Below, piece after piece: positions 10,914 to 21,610 of a stretch of 64,000 nucleotides of DNA (positions are counted from its first letter, which is position 1; each line of letters begins with the position of its first letter). Position numbers and translations under genes: made by a program. The notes below the pieces were generated by a model that saw only the letters and a program-made list of their open reading frames with translations, was not told where the DNA came from and did not search any database. This DNA is from Mucidula mucida (Eukaryota; Basidiomycota; Agaricomycetes; Agaricales; Physalacriaceae): positions 1 to 64,000 of the forward strand of contig JADNYV010000017.1 in assembly GCA_015501055.1 (NCBI GenBank), written 5' to 3'.

Positions 10914-13900
10914 TTACAGCTCAAGTCTAAACTCGTAATTGGTTGGTATGTCTTCTAAATCCTTCGTAATAACAAAACGACCGCCTAGAAGCATGAGAAG
11001 GGTCGCTTTGACCATCTGCGTGGGAGCGCTTATCGTAGTGATTTTACTTCGCCGCCACATGGGAAATCGACCTCTCGCAATGTTACTTTGATAACCTCTG
11101 AGCTGTCTGATGCCCAAGCGGAAACAAGTATCGACACATAGATTCTCAATGGTTCCGTCGTTCTTTTTAACCTCGTACCAGAGGTCTGCCCAAGTGAGGC
11201 TATCGCCGAATGCTTTGAAACTCGTGGGGGGATTGTGGGTTACTGACTTCGAGTCGTCATCGAAATCGGCGTCCGAGGGAATGTCCACTTCAAAGAGATA
11301 CTTCTTGACAAATAGTTCGAGTTCGTCATCGTTCGCGGGAGGTCGACCGTAGATGCCTTTGAATAAGTCAAGAATGTTGATGTTCTTGAGCTCTATGACG
11401 ACGCGGAGGGTAGGTAAGAAGAGATCGCAGAAACGATCATTACACCGCTCGTCATAAAGTTGTAGTTCGTCAAGGACCGCTTGGAGTGGAATGCGGCCGA
11501 CCAATGCCCCGCCAATAGTGAGCATGGAGACGACGGCGGTCTGCAGCGTTGCCTCTTTGAAATCTTTCAGTGCCCGGATATTGCGAACGCGCATGAAATT
11601 GATCACGCTAGATTTCAGCCATTCGGTGCCGGCGTAGCCCTGCATGGTAAAGTCATAGCGAGCATATGTTTCTAGGATAGGAATGACCTGGCGGATCGTG
11701 AGGAGTGATCCACTTTAGAGAAACAATATACGCACCAGATTTCTAGCATGAAGATTGGGAAGACGGAGGTAAACATCATTCGAGGGCAGAAGTTCCTCGT
11801 CCAGATTGTTGTTGGCCAGTGTTAACAGGCCGGCCTCGTATAACAGTTTGAAAATAGCAACCTCGCTGTCCAGCGGAGACAGATTCAATCGCGCTACTAC
11901 AACATCATTGGACTCGGGAAGCGTCAGTACATCAGTGTACTGAAGTAGCACGTTGGGGCATGGACAATCCCATACTTCAGTTCGTTGCTCGGAGATATGC
12001 TCACTCAGCGGTGGCAACCTCTCGAGGAGAAACTTGGGAGGGCTCTGAGATATGGCGATGCCAAACAGTTGCAACTCCTTGAGTGAAAAGCAGTCCACGG
12101 GAAAATTGTTCACGGCACCGATAATTGACTGTTCGGGCTGACGCCTCTGGCGGAAAACGCAACGGAGAATCTTGTACATCAGACCCCATTCAACATAGTG
12201 CGGATTGCCAGGTTCACGTCCAGCTGGGCGATCAGATTGTCCAGCGATCCAGAACTCCGCCTCTTCCACTCTTTCGGCGAGAAGCTCCGGTGGAATATCG
12301 GCATATAGGAACTCCATACTTTCGCGTAGTTCGATTTCTGTGGCGTACATCAAGGGAGAGATGCTTTCGTGGGATGCGCCATCGTACAACCTGAACCGGC
12401 TCGCCAAGGCTAAACGTGCTGCATGAGACCGCCCGAAACAGACCATCCGTTTGATGATGCCGTTGTCTTTTGCCTTGGAGATGGGGTCAAAGAAGTAAGT
12501 GCATAACAGTTCGATAACTGCATGCTCGTCGAAGCGGTCCTGGTTGCAGCGGGAGTTAAGGAACGCGGCGTTAATGGCATGATCGTAGTTCTTCAGGATT
12601 AAGAAAATCTCATCCTCGACACCAGAATGCTCGAATGCGATCTAAGATGAAAGTAAATACCCAGGCAAGATCAAGCCAAAGAGAATACAAACCATAAAAT
12701 CGCGGATAACGTTATGAAGAAGGCGGCCTTCCCTGTATATTGATTGCCAGGCAAAGCGCAGCCGAGAGTGATATTTGTCGCAGAAAACTGTGAGCGTTTC
12801 GATGACGAGCTCTGTCAATTCATTTAGCAAGTCGGACGGCCCACGCAAATGTGATGCCAGGGTAGCTAAGTCCATCTCGAGAATGAGATACTGAGAGTGC
12901 AGTACATCTGGTGATTTGCTGATGATCATATCTCCGAACATCTCGTCATGCGCCTTGGCTGCGTTCGTATCGTTGAATACTGCGATCATCGATGACGCAT
13001 AATTCAACCAGTCAGCGTCGAAATGGGTGATTACCATTCGATCCTGAGATAATGAACGTAAAACCGGATTCTCCATGGCTTGTAGCAGCGGAGAACGATC
13101 AACGATGAAGCTGCGCAAGGGAACCACGAAGGGTTGATTCAAAAACTCGGCCGTGGGTTTCATCTATGTCCGACATATATCAGTGAACAGGTATAGAGTA
13201 CAACATGGAACTCACCGATTTCTTTGCCCAATCAGCATCATCCGGATGTCCAACACTCAAAATTCTCCAATCTGGCCCTTCCCGTTGAATGCGTAAGGAT
13301 CCCGAACCGCGTTTATGATTCGCCCCATCTTCATCACTTGTACTCAAGCCCCTTTTGCGGGCAAGAGGCTTAGAAGCACTCGACGGGCCATTGACAGAGG
13401 TAGGATCCGCCACGGTACCAGAGTCGGCTACTTGGATCATCGTTGAAGAAGAAGCCTCCAACGGTAACTAGTGAACGTTCCAGTTAGTAGGCAATCATGG
13501 AGTTGGAGATCAACCTTACCAAAGGAATCGGTGCCCATCTGCAAAATGATATGCAGTGTGTTTCCGACGGTCGTTCAAGGAATTTTAGCAGGTCTTTATT
13601 ACTCCTCAGGGGGACCTTGCTAATCTCTACATCGGGGCCTTCTGTGTGTCCATATATATGAGGACTATGCGCTAGCTTCCAGTCGATGCTGTGTTCGGCT
13701 TTTGAGAGGGTCAAACCAACGAAGTCGATCAACTGCGAGAAGGTCATTGGCCGGGCGAAGGTTGCTGTCGGCGTTGTGTGGACTCCGATGGCATGATCTT
13801 CCAGACGATGAAGGTACACACGGACTCTCAAACGAGTCGGGGTAGACACGGAGGAAGGGGAGGATATTGGAGATAATGGTATTATTCGGGATTTGCAAAA

Positions 13901-14206
13901 CGATATAGCGGGTATTCCCAGTGGTCGAGTGAGAAACTCTTGCAGGTGCCGAGTCTCTGGGAGGAAGACCTGACCGATTTCACCGTTAGGACATTGTACG
14001 CGTCCATATATAACAGGACTGTCGACTAGATTCCAGTCCAGGCAATGCTTCTGCTGTGTTGAGAGCGCTGTATTAACTAGCGAAGCCAAATCCGAGAAGG
14101 TCGTTGGCTGTTTAGAACTCGAGACTGTGACTTTCTGGGTTCCGATAAGACGATCCGGGAGAGGATGAAGGTAGATGTCAACGGTGTAAGTCGTAGTGGT
14201 GGTCAT
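10914..14206 (-). CDS. 1,029-aa protein of unknown function with N-terminal duplicated module
   Basis: Five exons join cleanly: 14206-13520, 13467-13216, 13163-12693, 12641-11736, 11687-10914, with introns of 48-52 nt and canonical ends; intron 1 carries a perfect TACTAAC branch site. All junctions are phase 0. Exon 1 (residues 1-229) encodes two copies of a module of about 105 residues (about 6-107 and 118-229). They share YLH.L.D..IG, the block TFS.L, DW.L..SP.IYG and a FL.RP....ISFC end. Exon 2 is short, charged and probably disordered with a KRG..NHKRG basic patch. Exons 3-5 (about 715 residues) are mostly helical-looking without signal peptide or membrane segments. I do not recognise the family. 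It is transcribed divergently from the AAA-ATPase-like gene 190 bp away, which hints at, but does not prove, a shared role. Confidence 0.85.
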
Positions 14207-14395
14207 GATGAGAGAGAGAGGCGACAGCCCATTGTTGGACAATGGACAGATAAGGCTTTCAGTTCGACACGTGGGGTCATTGGCAATTGCTAGCTGTCAC
14301 ATGACCGACTTCATTGTTCATTGTTGCAGGAGTCACAGTCACCGCCATCACGGCTTGCCTCTAACCATCACATTCGCCCTTCGCCTCTCTCCACA
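14207..14395. promoter_or_regulatory. shared divergent promoter region
   Basis: Only 189 bp separate the start codons of the unknown protein (minus) and the AAA-ATPase-like protein (plus), so both promoters must lie here. No obvious TATA box was seen. Confidence 0.5.
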
Positions 14396-15814
14396 ATGGC
14401 TGATATCTATCCCACTTCGGTTTATTCCAAGTCTTACCAAGACTTGGCGCGTGATGAATTCGCGATTTCAGAGCCACAGCTCGATTTTAAAGTGTCGGTC
14501 TTGGACGAGGACGGCTATTTTGGGGCTGACTACGGTATGCTCTATTGCTCCTTACATCGCGCAATATCTCTAAGCGCCGCATGTAGACGATTATGTTGAC
14601 TGCTCGACTTACCTGCACCCTTCTCCTCCAGCCTCGGCCTGGTCGAGTAGCTCGTCTTCTGACTCTGCATCCCGCCAGGGGTCCATGGAGCCCGATGATA
14701 CAACTAACGAGTTCTCTTTGATTCAATCTGGCATTCTGAAGAACGGAGTGACGGCCACATCGGTGAGTACCACGATGGCACATTCGATGCGTGTCCTGAC
14801 AAGTTCCTTAGCACGTTCCGCGGACCCAGGACAACCTCCACAACCTTCTCGCCGACGAAGGAGGCCTATGGGTTGACAAAACCCAGTATATCATCGCTAT
14901 GTACAAACGCCCTTCCCCTTATCGCCAACACACCATTCCTCTCCTCAACCGACCGTCCGGATTTGGCAAGCATGCCTTTGTCGACATGCTCTCGATGTAT
15001 GTTGACGTCAATCACTGGCACTTCGAGGGGGGAAAAGGGTATGACCGGTTCTTTCGTCCGACCGCTATACGAGCGGATGATGGAGGCTTCGACAATGAAG
15101 TTTCCCAGTGTCTCTTTCTAGGGTTCGATCTCGATGCCGTCGTTGCCAGTTGTGGACCGGCTACATTCAAATCCTCCTTAGCCGACTACATTGATCATAT
15201 CCTGCTTGCTTTCATCGAAAAGTATTGCACGGAGCTTGGGATTTATATGGCCAATGGGATCCCGGAAAACCTCTATGAGAACGGAAAGTTAAACTTGCTG
15301 TCTGTTGCTGTAAGTCTTCCTTCAATGGGTGTATATTCCTCTACTAAACCCCATTGCTCTACAGCACCTCATTTGGGCCCAGGGATGGAGCATTTACCTT
15401 TGCGTCTGCAACTACGACGCGCCTGCGAGGCACTCTGGTTGCGACCCAGAAGTTCTTAGGGCCCTTAGGCTGATGCTGATATCTCCGTTGTCGGGAGGAA
15501 TCAGCGATGGGATGATCTTGGGCACGAGCATAGTAGATGAATGCCAGCCCGATGGACTGGAGCAAGAGCCTCATTGTCGCCAGGCTCAAGGCATTTGGGA
15601 GCGTTTGGCCATCGATATGACGTATCATCCATCCATGGCTGCTGCATTCGGGTTCACGGAGGACGAGATACATAATCTCTGTAAGGCCGCGGGGGTATCC
15701 GACGTTGCACACAAAATAATGCAAGACCTGCCCTCGCGCCGCTTTTGTCACGAAGGACCAGATGTGTATAGTTCGAGAGAAGTGTTGGAGGCAATCAGGA
15801 GTGCTACGCTCTGA
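14396..15814 (+). CDS. AAA-ATPase-like domain protein with altered Walker motifs
   Basis: Four exons: 14396-14534, 14587-14762, 14812-15309, 15365-15814, giving 420 residues. From about residue 120 it follows the AAA-ATPase_like family (Pfam PF09820 type). It shows the VDKT motif, the RP.GFGK loop (residues about 151-159), a Walker B-like strand ending CNYDAP (about 286-291) where the family usually has DEYDxP, and the late FGFTEDE motif. The Walker A reads GFGKH instead of GKS/T, and the acidic residue before the Walker B Tyr is replaced, so nucleotide hydrolysis is doubtful. The PD-(D/E)XK nuclease often fused C-terminally in this family is absent. Residues 1-105 are Ser-rich and disordered. 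Family members are common in agarics but their function is unknown. Possible roles as an inactive adaptor or a decaying copy are inference. Confidence 0.75.
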
Positions 15815-16077
15815 CTCAATATGTTGTGTATCTACCATCGCTATCGTCTGATAGTTTCATTGTTCTATGGCTACTCGTATAATATGCGAGTAACTCTTCG
15901 ATTCAGGTCGAGTATTTTTGTTTTGTCGCGATCGTACTTGCAGTAGGGCATCAGGTATTCGGTCCGATCCGTGATCCCTTCTCTCAACACTACGCACCGG
16001 TTTGCATTCTTCGCCTCGCAGTGACCATCGCCACATCACAGTAAGGGCAACTGCGTCACACTGGACTTTACACCAAA

Positions 16078-18669
16078 ATGAGCATGGCGGAGGCGTCTTT
16101 CAAGGACATTCCTGAGTTGTTTGAGGTCGAATTGGGCGAATCGTTAACAGCAAGAACAGAGAGTCTTTGTGCGTCGCATTTGTGTTATCTCTTCCGCAAT
16201 GTTAACTGTTTTCGTAGCAACATTCCGCGAGCTGGGCCCGCCGGACTTGTGTCATGTCGTAAAGAGCACCGGCAAGACTGGGACTAGGGATGTGAGTGCC
16301 AGGACCGCCTCATTTCTGTGCATTGCTTACGATGACGGCGCCCTAGTATGGTTCATACCACTACGTGTCCGGTGTCGACGCCTCCTCATCTGCCTCCCTT
16401 GCTGCATACATCAACTCACTCACATACGCCATCGAAGATCCTGGTACATGGTTCGCGAAAGGCAGCGCATGGAAAGTTCGCAACGGGTGTTATTGGTGCG
16501 CTTACTGTCTCCCTCTATGCCAGCCGAGTCTGATACGACTCCGCGCCTTAGCTGCTTCAATGCCTTTTCGCGCGTCGACATCCGCGTCGACGTCAAAATC
16601 CCTGGCGGTGTCAATGCATATGTTATTGACCTTCGAGGCGAGAGGTGCGCCTATTCTTCCGTCAATCCATTGCTTCTCATCATTATCGTTGCAGACATGA
16701 AGCTACGGCAGAAATATGGCAGGAGACCTACGTGTCCGCTTTACTGCGAGCCATATTATATTCGGACGACCCGACATACCAGCTTGACGCCTATAGAAAG
16801 TTGGATCCAATCACTAGCCTAGAAGCAGAGATAAGGTTCTTGCAGGCTGCAGAGGCCGTGTTCATGAAGGGTGAGTCTTCTCCTCCATCATCATCTTCGT
16901 GCTGATATACACACCATAACATATAGGCTGGCAAGTAGGCTCTGACCCAGAAATTCAGGTTGCCACCGTAGTCTCAAATCACCTCACAGCGGGAATAATG
17001 AAGTACTTTGGCGACAGCGGACGTTACCAGCCTGTGGCGAACCTCTTTGAGAAGCTTAGCGCCCGAGAACCGGAAGTCGCCTCTCTTTTAGCGAGAAGCT
17101 ATATTGGCATGAGTACGCGTCCCAGTACTAAAGTCTACCCTATCTGACATGCGTACAGACGAAGAAGTGAAAGCTGTTCAAATAATGGCAGGCGCGATGA
17201 AGCAAACCCCCCAATCCTACACTCTCCTACATGTCCAATGCGATTTCCTTCGCTCCAAAGGTAAACACGAGTGGGCCCTCCATCTCGCTCGTCAGGCCGT
17301 CAATTGCGCACCCAGCGAATTCGTTACTTGGGAGAAACTCACCCTTCTCTACATTGAACTGGGAAACTATCCTTCTGCTCTTCTAACCTTGAATTCGTGC
17401 CCCATGTTCACATTCAACGGACGCGACGCGCATCATCCAATCACACCCGCTAGAATTCATCTACCATTCCAAAAGCCTATTGGAGATATCTTACCTGAAA
17501 GAACAAAAACGGAGGACGATGAAGCCGACCCCGCGCTATTGAGACTGCCGAGTCCTGGTCTACGGGGGACCTGGAAGAGGGCGTACGGGCTCTTGACCAA
17601 GCTAGTCAGTCGGGTCGGTTGGGATGACCTCTTGAGGATCAGGAGTGAAGTTTTCGTTATGGAGGAAGAGTACAGGATGCAGAAAGCTCACGGGGACATC
17701 CAGAAGGTAGTCAGCGAGTCTAAAGGGGAAGATCACGTCAATGGCGACAATGCCTCGACAAGAGGAATGAAGAGTGGCAGCAAAGAGGATGCGCTTGACG
17801 TCGTCGTTCCCATTATCAGAGTCTCATCCGAATCTGACCGTGACGCGGAGGAGGCGGATGGGGATGCACCCACGGCGGCTGTGGATGGAGATGTCAAAAC
17901 AAACGGGACTGGTTTCCACGAAAGCGTTAGCGGTGTCGATAGGCCCGAACCTGCACAAGCCGCCCCAGAAGATGATCTTCAAAACAGGCCACAAACACCC
18001 GTCATCGAATCGTCTGCCTCTACTGCTGCGACAACGTCGTTCAGCAACAAGCGGCTCTGCGAGCGGTGGTTGGACAATCTCTTCATGGTGTTATATGAAG
18101 ATTTACGCGTATGGACGATCTTCCGAGCTGAGGTGGCGCATTTCAAGACTCAGCATGTGGCTTATCGCAAGACGTCATACGAATGGGAGATTCTTGCGGA
18201 TTTGGGTATGCGACTTCATCATAAAGAAGAGTCAAAGGAGGCATATCAAAGATGTTTGGATTCATCAAGGTATCCATTTACCAGTCTTTGAATCTAGGAC
18301 AGTTCCTGACCTCTGTTCTACAGATTTAGTGCTAAACCTTGGGCTCAACTGATGGACATGTATGCTGAGGAAGGTGATATCCAGAGGAGCATACAGACTG
18401 CCATTAGGGTGGCTGCGTACCAGTGGGCGGATTACGGCGAGATGACGGTGCGTCTTCATACAACTGCCTTAACTATGCTTGCATGCTGAAGAATTCGATA
18501 GTATCCTACACAGATAGCGCGCGCATTTTTCAAGCTTGGGCAAATCCACGGTCACGCCAAAATATCGTTTACGCTCATCAGCATGGGCCTGCCGGAGAGT
18601 ATACTGAAGATTATGGATAGCTATTTACAATATGGGAAGACCTTCAAGGTCGAGGGCTACGACTTTTAG
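16078..18669 (+). CDS. ChAPs family exomer component (Bud7/Bch1/Chs6-like)
   Basis: Nine exons (16078-16168, 16218-16291, 16347-16495, 16552-16644, 16695-16870, 16927-17112, 17159-18269, 18324-18447, 18514-18669) keep frame and give 719 residues. The protein matches the Chs5/Arf1-binding (ChAPs) family. It shows an N-terminal YHYVSGVD block, the FSRVDIRVDVKIPGG segment, TPR-like helical repeats (for example LHLARQAVNCAPSEFVTWEKL), and the hallmark LNSCPMFTFN motif. The C-terminal end is KVEGYDF. In yeast these proteins form the exomer coat at the trans-Golgi and select cargo such as chitin synthase for the plasma membrane. A Ser/acidic insertion of about 130 residues sits between the TPR-like region and the C-terminal domain. 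Which of the yeast paralogues it equals cannot be told; basidiomycetes usually have one or two. Confidence 0.9.
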
Positions 18670-19044
18670 GGCTCGCTCGGATTTCCTGCTATGTTTTCGT
18701 CGTCTTTACTTGTGTTTTGTTTCTTTTCTTTAGCCTAAATATTTGTTTAACACGATTTGTCGTTTGATATTGCTGCCTAGATTTTGGAACAATCTGTATG
18801 CGTGCAGGGGGGCCTTCTCAAATGCGTATCTAGCGTCCGCATTGAAGACTGCGTGGGAAGAACTGCTCGATTGTTGAAAGGATTAGATTACGTCAGTAAC
18901 ACGCTCTTGTTCAACCAAGACCACATCAAGGCGGTAATTACACTACCTACGGACGCGCCAAATAGGGATCTGGAGCTCTGCCACGCCATTTGAGTGATCT
19001 TCCAGCTGACCTCGACATATTTTCTTTCATTCATAACTTGTACC
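18670..19044. other. intergenic, no gene seen
   Basis: 3' flank of the ChAPs gene and promoter of the next gene; no motif-bearing ORF. Confidence 0.4.
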
Positions 19045-20278
19045 ATGCGTATCGGTGAACACGACGACGACGTCCCGGTGCTGCTAGTGCACCATGGCGC
19101 GCGAGATATCCTCATGCGCAGGAGAACTGTATATGATGTGCGTTTTTGGCGTTTCCTTTTCATGTACGACCTCAGCTAATCCTAATTCTGGTCTAGGACA
19201 TGATCGGCGCGCTGCGCAACAAGTTACGATTAGACAACGATGTCGCTGTATCCCTAAGAGTTAAGCTGGACGAGAAGGATGCCGAGATTGACGAAGATGC
19301 GTGGAGCGTGGTTGTGCCGTATTTGGACCAAGTGAACGTCAACGTTGCACCGAGTGGTGTGTGCTTATTCCGTTATCAATCAGGTTATATTCTCAAGTAC
19401 GCTCTCAAGTGGGAGATGAGACGGGAAAAGGGAAAGAGCACAAGCGGACGCCTTCCATCCATTCTGCGGAGGATCTCTTTGGTGGTAATGCAGTTGCAGG
19501 GGGAAGTGGGTCACAGAGTTCTGAATGGGATCATGTTGACGGTGCGTACATCTTTTGCCAGATTAATGGATAAAATAAACGCCATATAGATGTTCCTGCA
19601 CCAGCCCCAAAAATCGAAAAACCTGACCAGATTAAACGAGAGCCTGATCTCGAAGATGAAGACGAAGGATCGCCTCCACCGCGAAAGCGCGCGCCAGTTA
19701 AGCCCATTGCACCCGGTACATGCGTCTTCTCACTTGATGACGATTATATTATCTCACTCACATTCGAGAATCGGACCCTGAAGTTGAAGAACCGCCTTCG
19801 CCTGCTGCTCCCAAGGTACCCAAATTCAAGCCAGCGCCGCCAGCTCCTTCTCCCGTGAAACATATACTGTCTTCCCCGGTCAAGTCTGCTGCACGACTCA
19901 GCGCAAGGCTCGCTATGACGGATCCAAATGAGCGCTTCAAGATTACCGTACGCGGTCCGGAGGCTGATCAACGCGCTGCGCTGTTGACGCGAGGACGCTA
20001 TCCCGTACGTAAGGTTTTGTACGCTGTCTGCAAGGTCTTTGGAATTGATCCGGATGGGTACGTGTTCCTCTACTTGTATTACGCGTCGTGTTCAAGTGAC
20101 TGATGTTAGTGCTCGACTATCACTCCTTGTACGCGTCGATGATGATGGCTTTGAGAAATTTCCATGCGATGTGGATGAAACGATGGCGCATGAGGGTGTC
20201 GAGCCTGACGCGGAGCTGATTCTGGAGTTGGACGAGGATGAGGACAATGGAGAAGAAGAAGATGACAATGAGGAGTAG
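19045..20278 (+). CDS. 322-aa protein with probable ubiquitin-like folds
   Basis: Six exons (19045-19137, 19197-19356, 19410-19541, 19590-19715, 19769-20057, 20110-20278) keep frame. The N-terminal about 85 residues and the C-terminal about 90 residues have similar layout: a basic strand, a helix (TVYDDMIGALRNKL or RKVLYAVCKVFGID), a strand ending in charged residues, then a turn. The C-terminal part ends ETMAHEGVEPDAELILELDE, like the final strands of ubiquitin/SUMO folds. The middle is disordered, Pro/Lys/Glu-rich (SPPPRKRAPVKP) and contains an IKREPD stretch that fits a SUMOylation consensus. The tail is strongly acidic. I infer a nuclear protein with two beta-grasp domains, possibly Rad60/NIP45-like in organisation, but the family is not firmly recognised. 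Confidence 0.75.
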
Positions 20279-21610
20279 AAAAGTTTGAGGTTTGGAGGAA
20301 TGGCCTTCTGAGGGTCTCTGAATCCTTGCGTTTGATATTGGAGGGAAGACACGAGTAACATCGAGCCTTCTTGCGTGTCTGTACATTCTGTATTACTACT
20401 TGTTAACTAGGAACTAATTCATGTTTGACCGTTCTCAGCGTGCGAAACAGGCAGGACGATCACCGTAACTGTGCCTCTCAGCTTTGTTGACTGTTCTGAA
20501 ACGGTCTGAGACTGATTGGTCGAGTGTACGTTTCAGACGCTACAGAATGTCAGTAGACGACAAGAACGGCATTTGCAAGCGGTTCGTTGGAGTCCATATT
20601 CATTCTGGGATTTAGTTCCGAGAACTGAGAATTGAAGTCGTGTGCCTCAAATCATTTCAGGCTAAGCTGTTGCTGTTGTGTTACGCTTATGAGCTCCAGT
20701 GATTATCGGCATCTTTTCGAAACCGCAGCGAGGTTTGATCATCAGATTCATCACTAGTGCGGCCTAGCTAAGAGTAAGAAACATCTACGTGCTCTTGTCT
20801 CAGGGTGTTCCGGGGAAGCACCTCTCCAACGCTCAATCACCAAAGTGGGCCAGTATGTAAGTCGAAACGATGTTTCTTGGACAAGATATCGCGCCGTTGA
20901 ATATATTTGGACATCAAGAAGAGTTAATTGATCAACAAGCCTATATTGAGATTTTAGTGTGTAGACCTTGGCAATGCACATGAGAAACAGAATATGGCGG
21001 AGGAGCCACGAAGACGCGATCGTGGCTGAAGCACTGCTTTTGTAGATCGGAATGCGGACCGAAGATATCCGGTTTACATTTAGCCCCTGAGAATGAATAC
21101 GCAGAATGCACTTTCGAGGGGGATTGTTAGCCAGTTGTCAAGGAGTTATCCTATGAAGGGTTTGGGGTTTGGGGCTCGACTCCTTACAGCTTCCAAGAAA
21201 GGCGCATTTGGGAATTGTGGAGAGTTGTAAAAACTTGTAGAAGGCCTAGATATGTCAAGAATAGCAGAGATGTGGCAAGCTCCGGCGACCAATGTTGAGC
21301 TCGGTTCCGACTGCTGGTACTCTGGAGTGAGCTAGGAGTGGCTCAGGAGATATCCGCGAGGGTCCAGGCGGCACGGAGGCGGTATTTGGCCACGATGGAG
21401 TGATCATGATCGCGAGTTGAGAAAAGGTGATCCTTGTCTGGAATGAAAAGAGAACAGCAAGTGTATCAGGGATGTCCTGGATCAGAATCCGAGAGAATAC
21501 GCCCGGAGGAGACTCCACTATGACGAAAAATGATAGGCATGATATGTAAGTCATAGGATTGCTCTGCCATATACCTCCATCTTGTCCACCCGCATACCAG
21601 CAGATAGGCA
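20279..21610. other. 1.3 kb intergenic, no gene seen
   Basis: No ORF with family features. The minus ORFs at 21255-21611 and 21466-21702 overlap the SCH9 5' region and look like chance. Most of this is presumably promoter and 5' UTR of SCH9. Confidence 0.4.
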
